Shown here: positions 1 to 8,315 of the stretch, one piece after another | Position numbering within the stretch: the stretch's first letter is position 1 | How the letters are laid out: the number at the start of each line of letters is the position of its first letter | NCBI GenBank assembly: GCA_945868195.1 | Contig: CAMBLP010000011.1 | Coordinates: 1 to 24,939 of the forward strand | Direction: 5' to 3' | Source of the DNA: Bordetella parapertussis | Lineage (GTDB): Bacteria; Pseudomonadota; Gammaproteobacteria; Burkholderiales; Burkholderiaceae_B | Length of the DNA stretch: 24,939 nt | Program-made: the position numbers and the translations under genes | The notes under the pieces: model-generated | Seen by the model: only the letters and a program-made list of their open reading frames with translations | Database searches by the model: none | Told to the model about the DNA's origin: nothing

Positions 1-140
1 AAGCCGAACCAAAGTGGATTGATGGCGATTTTGGTATCTCGTAAGGCTTGCCAATCAATATTGCGCGTTGCGAGCCAAAGCAGGGCAATGGAGAGTGCAA
101 TGCGGATGTAGGGCCAGAGTTGTTTAAAAATATTTTTCAA
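1..140 (-). CDS. Flippase-like / lysylphosphatidylglycerol synthase transmembrane family protein, N-terminal part
   Basis: A partial gene whose first 46 codons are visible before it leaves the window at base 1. The predicted start is TTG at 140-138; an in-frame stop (TAG) lies a few codons upstream and no ATG or GTG lies between, so TTG is the only ordinary choice. No clear Shine-Dalgarno sequence precedes it. The protein opens with a short basic stretch, then a hydrophobic helix (about residues 8-23) followed by a polar segment containing NIDWQAL. That layout is typical of the first helix of the UPF0104/flippase-like family, which includes the membrane domain of MprF. It starts 17 bases after the stop of the ArnT-like glycosyltransferase, so the two are probably co-transcribed and may act on the same lipid-linked substrate. 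Family assignment rests only on the N-terminus. Confidence 0.6.
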   Translation of the reverse strand, partial: MKNIFKQLWPYIRIALSIALLWLATRNIDWQALRDTKIAINPLWFG

Positions 141-157
141 GGGGAAAGAAGATCGCT

Positions 158-1720
158 TTAAGGGGTGCTAGGGGAGGCGCCCCATTGAAGGCATTGATAG
201 AAATCAAAGCGTGAAACTTGACGACCGAAGCGTTTGGCCTCAAAGGTGTCAAGGAGTCGACACTCTTTAAATTCGCCGGCTTTGGTCGGGAGCTCAAACT
301 TAACTTGTGACCAGTTTACAAAAAGACTGTCGGTACGGGGGGGGATTTGACCAAACCAGAGGTCGAATTGATCAAAGCGAGTGTCCAGCACATGGACAGG
401 TAAGGGGCGGGCATACCAGGCCAGACGACTCCCTAACGTCCAGTTGCGCACAGAGAGCGAGGGTAAATGATGCGTGCGAGCAAGCTCACGGGCCTTGAGA
501 CCGGCCTCATCCCAACCCCACAGATCGGCGAGGGGATTTTTGCGAATAAGAGGGTGATCAGCGGAAAGACCAGGGATGCCGACAAAAAAAAGTGCGGCAA
601 AAGCCACCAAACAAATCACAGCTTGCGTGCGTATAAAAGCCAGAAGCAGGGCCCGGCGCCCACTGGCCCAGCGCTGCGCCAAAGCCAGTGCAGCAAAAGG
701 CGTCATGGCGAGCCAGGCCGGCGCCGTCCAGTGCGGCAGGCTCCCCCCACCGCCCGACATGAGACCTGTCACTAAAAAGGGAATAAAGAAAAATAACAGC
801 AGCGGTGCAAGTCGCCATTGCTTGCTTTGGATGACCTCACGCGTCGCAAGATACGCCCCAAAGGCGAGTAGGGGACCGTAGGCGACCAATTGAATGCCGG
901 CAAAGGCCGCGAGTCTGCGCGCATGCCAAGTGCCACCACTTCCGTGTTTGAGTTGATAGGCAAAAGAAATCCACTCGTGCTGAGCGTTCCAGGCGAGTAC
1001 GGGACTAATAAGTAAGAGTGCCACAGCCAAGGCGAGCCAGGGACCCGGGGTCCGCAGAACCCTAAAACCTCGTCCAGCGAGTAGTGCCACAATGACGGCG
1101 AGTGCGGGCAAGACGGCCGTGTATTTTGAAAGCCCAGCCAAACCAAGTAAAAGACCGAGCGCGAGCCAACTTGACCATGCGCTGCGGTCGGTACGGTTGT
1201 TGAGGTCGTTTGAATGTGGGTCAATGGCTGTGAGGCGCAGTGTGACCTGCATCAGCAGCAGGATTAAAACCATCAGCAAACTGTCGGGCAGTAAACCAAC
1301 GGCCAGAACATGCATCACGGGTGCGAGCAGCACCAGTCCGACAGCCCAGAGTCCGACGGCTTCGCGCTCAACGCCAGCTTGGGATAGGCGCTCGTGTTGA
1401 CGGTCGTACAGATTGAAAGCAAGCTCTCGCGCGAGCAAACAGGCTGCCAGCCAGAGTAGTTGTGGAATCAAACGAATGATGCCGTCGGGAGCATCGAGCG
1501 CCACGAGGGGCCACTGAATCCAGCCTACAAGAGGGGGATGATCGAAATAACTCCAGGCTGGAATTGCCGCATACATGACGTAGTGCGCTTCATCGACGGA
1601 CAGCGTCAGCAAATACCCAAATCCGAAATGAATCAGCAGTCCGAGTGCGAGCAGAGTTTTTACGTTGAGGTAGGACGTCGCTGAGCGCTTCTTGACGGGG
1701 TAGGTATTGGAAATGGGCAC
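158..1720 (-). CDS. ArnT/GT39-like polytopic membrane glycosyltransferase
   Basis: A 520-residue integral membrane protein with about 11-13 hydrophobic helices. The first periplasmic loop carries the acidic pair D43-E44 and the motif YFDHPP (about residues 58-63). These are hallmarks of the GT39/ArnT/PMT_2 superfamily, which transfers sugars from undecaprenyl or dolichyl phosphate carriers on the outer face of the membrane. A soluble C-terminal part (from about residue 400) is also usual for the family. Acceptor and donor cannot be told from sequence; lipid A, another glycolipid or a protein are all possible. The start is GTG at 1720-1718, 24 bases after the stop of the upstream coiled-coil gene, with a poor Shine-Dalgarno sequence, so the true start could differ by some codons. 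It is followed by a flippase-like gene, which fits a lipid-linked glycan modification unit. Confidence 0.85.
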   Translation of the reverse strand: MPISNTYPVKKRSATSYLNVKTLLALGLLIHFGFGYLLTLSVDEAHYVMYAAIPAWSYFDHPPLVGWIQWPLVALDAPDGIIRLIPQLLWLAACLLARELAFNLYDRQHERLSQAGVEREAVGLWAVGLVLLAPVMHVLAVGLLPDSLLMVLILLLMQVTLRLTAIDPHSNDLNNRTDRSAWSSWLALGLLLGLAGLSKYTAVLPALAVIVALLAGRGFRVLRTPGPWLALAVALLLISPVLAWNAQHEWISFAYQLKHGSGGTWHARRLAAFAGIQLVAYGPLLAFGAYLATREVIQSKQWRLAPLLLFFFIPFLVTGLMSGGGGSLPHWTAPAWLAMTPFAALALAQRWASGRRALLLAFIRTQAVICLVAFAALFFVGIPGLSADHPLIRKNPLADLWGWDEAGLKARELARTHHLPSLSVRNWTLGSRLAWYARPLPVHVLDTRFDQFDLWFGQIPPRTDSLFVNWSQVKFELPTKAGEFKECRLLDTFEAKRFGRQVSRFDFYQCLQWGASPSTP

Positions 1721-1744
1721 AGTGAGATTTGCAGCCGAGTCTGA

Positions 1745-2473
1745 TTACTTGATCACAACGGGCAGAATTCGCCAGGTCACCTGTTTCTTACCATCTTCGG
1801 CCATCACTTTGGCGTTTGCGCGGGTGACTGTAAAGCCCGCGGGCAACTCGGTCGTACCGGTGATGTGTAAGTAGTGTTTGAGGTTGACCTCGATGCGGGG
1901 CAAGGTCACGGTTGCCACGCGACCGTTGGCATGGCGACCCTCGAACGACAACTCAAGCCAGCCTTTAAACTCGGGTTTTTGCGCGTTTTCTTGCAGTAAC
2001 CACACTAAATAGGAAAGTTTAGTGGAGTTTTTTTCTTGGGTGATTTGGCTTGTGCTGATCCCGATAGGACCGAAGCGCGGATCAAATACGAGTGTTTTAG
2101 CAAAAACATCGAGTTGCTCACGCAAAGGGACGATGATGCTCTCTGCTTTTGTCAGTTTTCCTGTGAGCGCTGCGATTTGGGTATCGCGTGTGCGCACTTC
2201 GGTATCGAGCACTTTCTGCGCGTCGTCCACACGTGTTTGTAATGTCTGTTTTTCGACTGACAGATTTTTAAGTTCTTCGGTCAGCTTTTGCGTTTCAGCA
2301 ATGGAAAGGCGCTTTTCGCCATAGCTCGCTTGCAAGAACAGCACACCTCCACCGCCCAGCAAAATGCCCACCATCAATAGAACGAGCCAGCCGGGCAAGC
2401 CACGCGAGCCTCGGCGAGTGTCGTACGGCGAGGGTTTGAAAATCGTGCGTTTAGCTTGAACACGTATGACCAT
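1745..2473 (-). CDS. Membrane-anchored coiled-coil protein resembling DUF6776
   Basis: A 242-residue protein. A basic N-terminal tail of about 26 residues is followed by one transmembrane helix (about 27-48, with a glycine run GGGG near 40-43), then a heptad-rich coiled coil (about 54-122, many E/K/Q/L) and a C-terminal domain of beta character (about 130-242). This fits a single-pass inner-membrane protein with its bulk in the periplasm, and I believe it belongs to the proteobacterial DUF6776 family, whose function is unknown. ATG at 2473 is preceded by GGAGAA at a good distance. It lies 22 bases after murU and 24 bases before the ArnT-like gene, so it is probably part of the amgK-murU transcript. 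A structural or scaffold role in the envelope is inference from topology only. Confidence 0.7.
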   Translation of the reverse strand: MVIRVQAKRTIFKPSPYDTRRGSRGLPGWLVLLMVGILLGGGGVLFLQASYGEKRLSIAETQKLTEELKNLSVEKQTLQTRVDDAQKVLDTEVRTRDTQIAALTGKLTKAESIIVPLREQLDVFAKTLVFDPRFGPIGISTSQITQEKNSTKLSYLVWLLQENAQKPEFKGWLELSFEGRHANGRVATVTLPRIEVNLKHYLHITGTTELPAGFTVTRANAKVMAEDGKKQVTWRILPVVIK

Positions 2474-2495
2474 TTGCTTCTCCGCGTTGCGGACA

Positions 2496-3179
2496 TCAAT
2501 TCTTAAGTGTCCATTCTAACGTGTTGAGTCGCTCAGGGGTGCCCACATCAATCCAAGAGCCTGTGTAAAGCTGACCTGTCACACGTTCAAGCGCGAGGGC
2601 TTGCCGCAAAAGAGGCGCAAGTTTTGCGGGTTGTCCGACAGGCGTTTGCGCAAATAGCGATGGCTTATATACGCCGATGCCCGAGAAGGTGTGTTTAAGT
2701 GTTGCGGCATCTGTCACGAGACCGTTCTTTGTCAAGCCAAAGTCCCCGCTTGGATGGTGTTCTGGATTGGGAACTAATAACAACCAGGCTTGCAGCGGGC
2801 TTTGATGCATGGTGGCCGCGATGTCAATGGCGTGCGCAGGATCCCAATCGCACCAGATATCACCATTCATCACCAAAAAGGGCTCTGTTCCCAAAAGTGG
2901 AAGGGCCTTGGCAATACCTCCAGCAGTTTCGAGGGCGACAGTCTCTGCAGAGTAATGGATGTCGACCCCCCATTGATGGCCATTTTTGAGGGTTTGCTCA
3001 AGCAATGCACCAAGCCAGGCATGGTTAATGACGATGTCAGTGATGCCCGCTGCCGCTAATTTTTCAATATGCCACTGAATGATTGGTTTCCCCGCGACGG
3101 GGATCAAAGGTTTGGGCAGAGTATCGGTGAGCGGGCGCATCCGTTCACCGCGCCCCGCGGCGAGAATCATGGCGCGCAT
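2496..3179 (-). CDS. murU: N-acetylmuramate alpha-1-phosphate uridylyltransferase
   Basis: A 227-residue nucleotidyltransferase. The N-terminus has the signature LAAGRGERMRPLT (about 6-18) followed by K23 in LPKPL, then the LETAGGI segment (83-89) and a metal-binding aspartate in MNGDIW (D107). Length matches MurU of Pseudomonas putida closely. MurU converts MurNAc-1-phosphate and UTP to UDP-MurNAc, bypassing MurA (and therefore fosfomycin inhibition) in cell-wall recycling. The function call is strengthened by the gene directly upstream: amgK ends in TGATG, with its stop overlapping the murU ATG by one base, which implies translational coupling. A generic sugar-phosphate nucleotidyltransferase would share the motifs, but the AmgK pairing is characteristic of MurU. 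Confidence 0.9.
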   Translation of the reverse strand: MRAMILAAGRGERMRPLTDTLPKPLIPVAGKPIIQWHIEKLAAAGITDIVINHAWLGALLEQTLKNGHQWGVDIHYSAETVALETAGGIAKALPLLGTEPFLVMNGDIWCDWDPAHAIDIAATMHQSPLQAWLLLVPNPEHHPSGDFGLTKNGLVTDAATLKHTFSGIGVYKPSLFAQTPVGQPAKLAPLLRQALALERVTGQLYTGSWIDVGTPERLNTLEWTLKN

Positions 3180-4225
3180 CAGAAGGTATATCCCACCTTG
3201 GTTTGGACTTGGTCGAGCTCGTCCAGGATGCGTAACAAAGGTTTAAATGCAAGATAGCGCCCAGCGACTTGCCTCACATACTGGTTGACGCGCGGCATAT
3301 GCGCCAGATAGGCGGCCTTGCCGTCGCGATGGTTGAGTCGGGCAAATACACCGAGGATGCGCAGGTTGCGTTGCAGTCCCATCCATTCGTAGTCTTGGTG
3401 AAAGTCTGCAAAATCTGTTGGTACCGGCAAGCCCTTATTTCGCGCAAGTTCCCAATACCGAATCGCCCAATCCAATTGTTGAGGTTCTTCCCAAGTCGTG
3501 CGTGCGTCCATGACCAGTGAAGCCAGGTCGTAGGTGATCGGTCCTGAGACTGCGTCTTGGAAATCTAAAACACCCGGGTTGGCGCCGTGTTCCGGACTCT
3601 CACAGACCATCAGGTTAGGGGAGTGAAAGTCGCGATGCACGAACACGCGAGGTTGCGCTGCGTTTCGTTCGACGAGTAAATCGAAGACGTGGTCGAGTGC
3701 CGCTAAAGCAGTCGCTGCCAAGTTTACCTTGCAGTGCACAGTGACATACCATTCGATAAACAGCCCCAGTTCTTGTTTGAGTCGTATTGCGTCATAGGCA
3801 GGCAGTCCTGTCGCCTCGGCGCCTTGCATTTGAACTAATGCGGCCAGCGCATCGCGATACATCTTTTGCAAACTGATCTCATCGAGCCCCGCCTGAATGC
3901 GATCGTAGTAAGTTGTGGGACCGAGGTCCGTCAACAGTAAAAATCCTTGAGTCAGGTCTTGCGCAAGGACCTTGGGGACATTGAGTCCTGCTTTGGCGAG
4001 CCTATCCGCCACCTCGACGAAAGGGGTGCAATCTTCTTGGGGAGGGGGGGCATCCATGACGACGAGTGTTCCCCGTGCCGCCGTGATGCGGAAATAGCGT
4101 CTAAAGCTCGCATCGCCAGAGGCGGGGACTAGGCTGGCCAGGTCGAGTCCCAGTGACCGAGGGCAATCGCCCAGCCATGCGACAAGTCTTGCCATTCTGG
4201 GTTCTAAATGTGTCATGAAGGTCAT
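3179..4225 (-). CDS. amgK: N-acetylmuramate/N-acetylglucosamine anomeric kinase
   Basis: An aminoglycoside-phosphotransferase-fold kinase of about 348 residues that phosphorylates recycled MurNAc (and GlcNAc) at C1. With the chosen start, the N-lobe motif SGDASFRRYFR is at about 36-46, the catalytic loop is HRDFHSPN (H197, D199, N204) and the metal-binding DFQD is at 221-224. Start choice is uncertain. An upstream TTG at 4267 would add 14 residues unlike the family; ATG at 4225 or ATG at 4216 gives the usual short lead before the first helix (RLVAWL). None has a good Shine-Dalgarno sequence. It is divergent from lptD and heads the amgK-murU-coiled coil-glycosyltransferase run. The one-base stop/start overlap with murU supports the assigned function over an antibiotic-resistance kinase. 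Confidence 0.85.
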   Translation of the reverse strand: MTFMTHLEPRMARLVAWLGDCPRSLGLDLASLVPASGDASFRRYFRITAARGTLVVMDAPPPQEDCTPFVEVADRLAKAGLNVPKVLAQDLTQGFLLLTDLGPTTYYDRIQAGLDEISLQKMYRDALAALVQMQGAEATGLPAYDAIRLKQELGLFIEWYVTVHCKVNLAATALAALDHVFDLLVERNAAQPRVFVHRDFHSPNLMVCESPEHGANPGVLDFQDAVSGPITYDLASLVMDARTTWEEPQQLDWAIRYWELARNKGLPVPTDFADFHQDYEWMGLQRNLRILGVFARLNHRDGKAAYLAHMPRVNQYVRQVAGRYLAFKPLLRILDELDQVQTKVGYTF

Positions 4226-4296
4226 TGTAAAAATGTAATGAAAAGGTGAGTTAAACAGACAGTTCAAACGATCTCAGCAAAGATGAGGGGCTTCTC

Positions 4297-4302
4297 TATA
4301 AT
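4297..4302 (+). promoter_or_regulatory. Candidate -10 box for lptD
   Basis: A perfect TATAAT hexamer in the 128-170 base gap between the divergent amgK and lptD genes. No good -35 hexamer sits 16-18 bases upstream (TCAGCA or CAGCAA at about 4274-4280 are the best). If used, it gives a leader of nearly 90 bases before the lptD GTG. The overlapping reverse-strand hexamer TATTAT (4304-4299) could serve amgK, so the site might be bidirectional. I see no sequence resembling the sigma-E promoter known for E. coli lptD. Confidence 0.4.
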
Positions 4303-4395
4303 AGCGGGAGGATTAAACATAATCTTAGAGATTCTTTTTGGCTAAAAACCTGCTTTTTTTTGCTAAGTATCTGTATTTAGGTGATTTTTTAGAAA

Positions 4396-6759
4396 GTGCG
4401 ACTCTTTTATTCGCTATGTTGGCTGTTGGGGCTAGGGATTGCGACTGTGCATGCCCAAACTGCGCCTGCGTCTGCGACTCCGGTCATTGTAGGGCCTGGA
4501 CTACGCATTTCGCCTCTGCTCGAGCTTAGTACGGTCCCAGATAAAGAAATGCCCGCATTTCTTGAGGGCGCGCAAATTGAGGGTGACGGACTTGGTGATG
4601 CCAAACTCTCAGGCAAAGCCGTGATTCGGCGTCAGGATGCCGTTCTCAAGGCCAATATCATTGATTACAACAAGCGTACAGGCGTGATGGATGCGCAAAT
4701 CAACGCGCGCTTGATTCGAGATGGCAATATCATCACGGGCACTAGTATTATTTACAACTCAGAAGACGGTACGGCTAGCGTAGATCAGCCTAATTTCTGG
4801 CTCGATGATGGCGGCGCCGGCGCCGGCTCTTGGGCTGATGTCTTTAACCGCGATCAAATGACCATCATGGATGTCACGTATAGCGGCTGTCCATGCCCTC
4901 AACCTTCTTGGTATATCGAGACTGAAAAGCTCGACCTAGATTATGCCGCCAACGAGGGCGTGGCGCGAAATGGCGTGCTTTATTTTAAAAATGTGCCGAT
5001 TCTGGCTTCGCCATATTTAACATTTCCGCTTAAAAAAGAAAGAAAATCTGGCTTCTTGCTGCCAACCTACGGTAATACGACGAACACTGGTTTCGACTAT
5101 ACCCAGCCCTATTACTTCAATATTGCTCCTAATTACGATGCGACTCTGCAAACGCGCGCGATGTCCAAGCGTGGCGTGCAATTGGGAGGTGAGTTCCGCT
5201 ACCTTGGTTCTACCTATGGTGGGAAGATGGCTGGTACCTATTTGTCCAAGGATCTTCAAACCGGTGAAAGTCGGTGGTTGTATAGCGCACAGCACAGCCA
5301 AAGTTTTGGTCGAGGTTTCTATGGTGCCTACAGCGTCAGTGGTGTATCTGACAGCAAATATTTCGACGATTTCGCGAGCTTAGGTATCAATCAGGCTGTT
5401 ATTGCGGCGCTACCTCGTCAGGCAGGCGGTGGTTGGGCTAATCAGTACTTCAGCACCAGCGTGCAGGTGTCGACCTTTCAAACGCTTTCAGGCGTGCCTC
5501 AGTACAACAAAGTGCCAGAGTATTCGATCAATGCCGCGCGCTTTGACTTTGGCGGATTTGATGTACAGAGTTTAAATACCGTTACCGAGTTTCGAGCGCC
5601 TCTTGATAATCGATACGCTTTCGGTCCAGGTGGTAGTTTGCGTTTTCGTCCTGATGGTCAACGACTTTTGTCCTACAACTCGATTGCCTACCCGATCGTG
5701 CGACCCGGTTGGTACATCACCCCAAAAATCGCGATGAGCCTGTCACAGTACCAAACCAATTGGTATGGGCTGGAGCAGTTTTTTGGCTATGGTCAACCCA
5801 CAAATGGACGTGCGCTGCCCATTATGTCGATCGACTCGGGCATGACGTTTGAACGTGACACCGCCTTTTTCGGAAAAGCAGCACTACAAACGCTTGAACC
5901 ACGCGCCTACTATTTACGAGTCCCCTATCGCAATCAATCGCAGTATCCCGTCTACGACACGACCCTTGCAGACTTTAGTTTTTCCTCGGCTTTCCAGGAA
6001 AATATTTACGCAGGTTTCGACCGGATCGCCAATGCAAATCAAGCAACGTTAGCGCTGACCACGCGGTGGCTCGACGCAAACTCTGGTTTTGAACGATTGC
6101 AGCTGGGAATCGCGCAGCAGTTCTATTTCGAGGATCAAGAGGTCACCTTGCCCGGCGAGGTCCCGCGCACGAATACCAAGTCGCAATTTTTGTTTGGTGG
6201 GAGTGCGGCCTTGACCGATACGATTAATCTGTCGTCATTGGTCCAGTACAACCCCTATGCCAGTCAGATCAGTCGAGCTCAATTAACGAGTCGCTGGCGC
6301 CCACAAAGGCTTGCCACACTTGCATTATCCTATCGCTATCAGGTAAATCCGTCACCACTCTCTCTTTATCAATCGCAGGGTCAAAATCAAGTGAGTGCGG
6401 CATTTCAGTGGCCGTTGACTAAAAAGTGGTACTCGATCGGCCGCGTGGACTACTCGCTCAATAACGTGACGGCCCCTAGCGTGATCGATCCTTCCCGTAT
6501 TGTCGCGATCCCAAAGGTCACGCAGGCTGTGATGGGCTTGGAGTACAAGGGTGATTGTTGTTGGACGGGGCGTGTAATATTGCAGCGTTATGTCGTGAGT
6601 GTGGACCAAACTAATACAGGTGTATTTTTTCAGCTTGAACTTGGTGGCTTAGGTAATTTGGGTCAGAATCCCATGGGTGTGATAGGTCGCAGTATTCCGG
6701 ACTATCAGCCGATCAATTCTCCAACTCCGAGGGTGAGTAAATTTGAAAGGTACGAATGA
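4396..6759 (+). CDS. lptD: LPS-assembly protein LptD
   Basis: A 787-residue outer-membrane protein that, with LptE, inserts LPS into the outer leaflet. The start is GTG at 4396; an in-frame TAG just upstream (4390-4392) excludes a longer form. A signal peptide (residues 1-20, cleavage after VHA) is followed by a linker, the OstA-like periplasmic domain (about 70-160), the segment GCPCPQPSWYIE (164-175) and a large barrel from about residue 200 to the C-terminus. Cysteines are C165, C167 and the C721-C722 pair. The late CC pair matches E. coli C724-C725 and one of C165/C167 matches C173, but there is no counterpart of E. coli C31 in the mature N-terminus. The stop overlaps the surA start (ATGATGA), so the chaperone needed for folding is coupled to its client. 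Confidence 0.97.
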   Translation: MRLFYSLCWLLGLGIATVHAQTAPASATPVIVGPGLRISPLLELSTVPDKEMPAFLEGAQIEGDGLGDAKLSGKAVIRRQDAVLKANIIDYNKRTGVMDAQINARLIRDGNIITGTSIIYNSEDGTASVDQPNFWLDDGGAGAGSWADVFNRDQMTIMDVTYSGCPCPQPSWYIETEKLDLDYAANEGVARNGVLYFKNVPILASPYLTFPLKKERKSGFLLPTYGNTTNTGFDYTQPYYFNIAPNYDATLQTRAMSKRGVQLGGEFRYLGSTYGGKMAGTYLSKDLQTGESRWLYSAQHSQSFGRGFYGAYSVSGVSDSKYFDDFASLGINQAVIAALPRQAGGGWANQYFSTSVQVSTFQTLSGVPQYNKVPEYSINAARFDFGGFDVQSLNTVTEFRAPLDNRYAFGPGGSLRFRPDGQRLLSYNSIAYPIVRPGWYITPKIAMSLSQYQTNWYGLEQFFGYGQPTNGRALPIMSIDSGMTFERDTAFFGKAALQTLEPRAYYLRVPYRNQSQYPVYDTTLADFSFSSAFQENIYAGFDRIANANQATLALTTRWLDANSGFERLQLGIAQQFYFEDQEVTLPGEVPRTNTKSQFLFGGSAALTDTINLSSLVQYNPYASQISRAQLTSRWRPQRLATLALSYRYQVNPSPLSLYQSQGQNQVSAAFQWPLTKKWYSIGRVDYSLNNVTAPSVIDPSRIVAIPKVTQAVMGLEYKGDCCWTGRVILQRYVVSVDQTNTGVFFQLELGGLGNLGQNPMGVIGRSIPDYQPINSPTPRVSKFERYE

Positions 6760-8309
6760 TGACGAGCATGATAAAAAGGACAATGATGGGAACGACTCAC
6801 TTTAGGCGTTGTTTGACATTGCTGACGTTCGTGGGTCTGACGTCCTTCGCGCTTTCCGCCTTCGGGCAGCTTGGTGCGCCTCAGCCTGCCGCTCGGGGTA
6901 ACGCTGCGCAAAAGGCATCTGTTGAGCGCGATGCTGATGGCATTGTTGCCGTGGTCAATCGAGAGGTCATTACGCGTCGAGAATTGGATGCGCGTATTCG
7001 AATCGCTAAACGCGAGCTCGCTGCACAACGTATTCAGGCGCCCACCGAGACCGTCCTCGAAGGCCAGATTTTGCAGCGCTTGATCACCGAAGCGCTCGAG
7101 CAACAAGAAGCAAAACGACTACGTATTGATATTACGGATACGATGTTGCAGTCCGCAATGGAGCTCATTGCCAAGCGCAACAATGCGACTGTCGCTGTGA
7201 TGCGCAAACAAATTGAAAGTGTTGGGATTGGTTGGGCTGATTACACATCTATGATTCGTCGCGAGATCATGATCGAACAACTGAGGCAGAGAGTCGCAGA
7301 CAGCACTATTTTTGTTGGTGATGCAGAAGTCGATGCTTTTTTACGCGAACAAAAAGCGCGTAAGGACGGTAATCTTCCGCTTTCAGTGCGTCCTGCGCCG
7401 CCACCACCCCCTGCGCCACCACCCAAACCGCAAGCGACTGCCCCAGCCATTATGGGGCTGGCGCAGATCTTGGTGCGCGTCCCTGAGGGATCGAGCGAAG
7501 AGGAAATCAAGGACTTGCGCGCCAAGGCGCAAGGTTTGCTGGTGCGCGTGCGCAAGGGTGAAAGTTTCGAAGAAGTTGCGAAAGCCTCCTCGGATGGACC
7601 AGAGGCGAGTCGTGGCGGCGATATGGGCGTGCGACCTTTGAATGGTTGGCCCGATCTGTTTCTCAAAGGTGTTGCGGGTGTTCAGGATGGTCGCATTAGT
7701 AATATCATCCAAAGTCCGAATGGTTTTCATATTCTCAAAGTGATTGGTCGAGCAGGTGGCGCACCACCCCCACCTAAGCCTCAGCCTCAGGCGGCTCCGG
7801 CACCCGGAACACCTGGAGGGCCTGTCCCGAAGGGCCCCATGCCTGTTCAGCAAACACAAGCCAGGCATATTTTGATTAAAACGACTGCTGTGGTGAACGA
7901 CGAAAATGCGCGTCAGCGACTACAGCAAATTCGCGAACGTATCGTTCAAGGCGGAGAGCCTTTCTCAGATATGGCTAAGCGGTTTTCAAATGATGCCTCG
8001 GCACCTCAGGGTGGTGTCTTGGGTTGGCTCAATCCTGGCGAAACGGTGCCACCCTTTGAAAAGGCGATGAATGCTCTAAAAGAGGGTGAGATTAGTCAGC
8101 CTGTGCAGAGCCAATTTGGCTGGCATTTGATCATTGTCGATGGTCGTCGCACGCAGGATATGGCTGAGCAGTTCATCCGCAATCAGGCACGCCAACAAAT
8201 TTTCCAACAGCGCTCAAATGCTGCATTTGAAGCTTGGCTTCAACAGATCCGAAGCCAGGCCTTCATCGACAATAGGCTTGAAAAGAGCCAGCGTCAGTCA
8301 GGACGTTAA
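6756..8309 (+). CDS. surA: Periplasmic chaperone/peptidyl-prolyl isomerase SurA
   Basis: A 517-residue periplasmic chaperone for outer-membrane proteins, including LptD. It has a signal peptide (basic part up to about residue 18, hydrophobic core 20-34, cleavage near AFG at 37), an N-terminal SurA chaperone domain (about 62-200) and two parvulin PPIase domains (about 232-332 and 366-465). The C-terminal helix (about 468-505) completes the chaperone core. It is longer than E. coli SurA (428 residues), mainly because proline-rich linkers flank the first parvulin domain (about 212-230 and 334-363). The second parvulin domain keeps the usual QARHIL, GGxLGWL and FGWHLI elements. Several in-frame ATGs lie at the start (residues 1, 2, 5, 10, 11); the first overlaps the lptD stop. 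Confidence 0.95.
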   Translation: MMTSMIKRTMMGTTHFRRCLTLLTFVGLTSFALSAFGQLGAPQPAARGNAAQKASVERDADGIVAVVNREVITRRELDARIRIAKRELAAQRIQAPTETVLEGQILQRLITEALEQQEAKRLRIDITDTMLQSAMELIAKRNNATVAVMRKQIESVGIGWADYTSMIRREIMIEQLRQRVADSTIFVGDAEVDAFLREQKARKDGNLPLSVRPAPPPPPAPPPKPQATAPAIMGLAQILVRVPEGSSEEEIKDLRAKAQGLLVRVRKGESFEEVAKASSDGPEASRGGDMGVRPLNGWPDLFLKGVAGVQDGRISNIIQSPNGFHILKVIGRAGGAPPPPKPQPQAAPAPGTPGGPVPKGPMPVQQTQARHILIKTTAVVNDENARQRLQQIRERIVQGGEPFSDMAKRFSNDASAPQGGVLGWLNPGETVPPFEKAMNALKEGEISQPVQSQFGWHLIIVDGRRTQDMAEQFIRNQARQQIFQQRSNAAFEAWLQQIRSQAFIDNRLEKSQRQSGR

Positions 8310-8315
8310 CGTGTC

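Noticed and set aside
4226..4267. An amgK start at TTG 4267, adding 14 residues.
   Set aside because: The added residues are unlike the AmgK N-terminus and ATG codons at 4225 and 4216 give the usual length.
4283..4345. A 20-codon open frame from ATG in the lptD leader, possibly a leader peptide.
   Set aside because: It spans the candidate -10 box, so a transcript starting there would lack its start codon, and no Shine-Dalgarno sequence precedes it.
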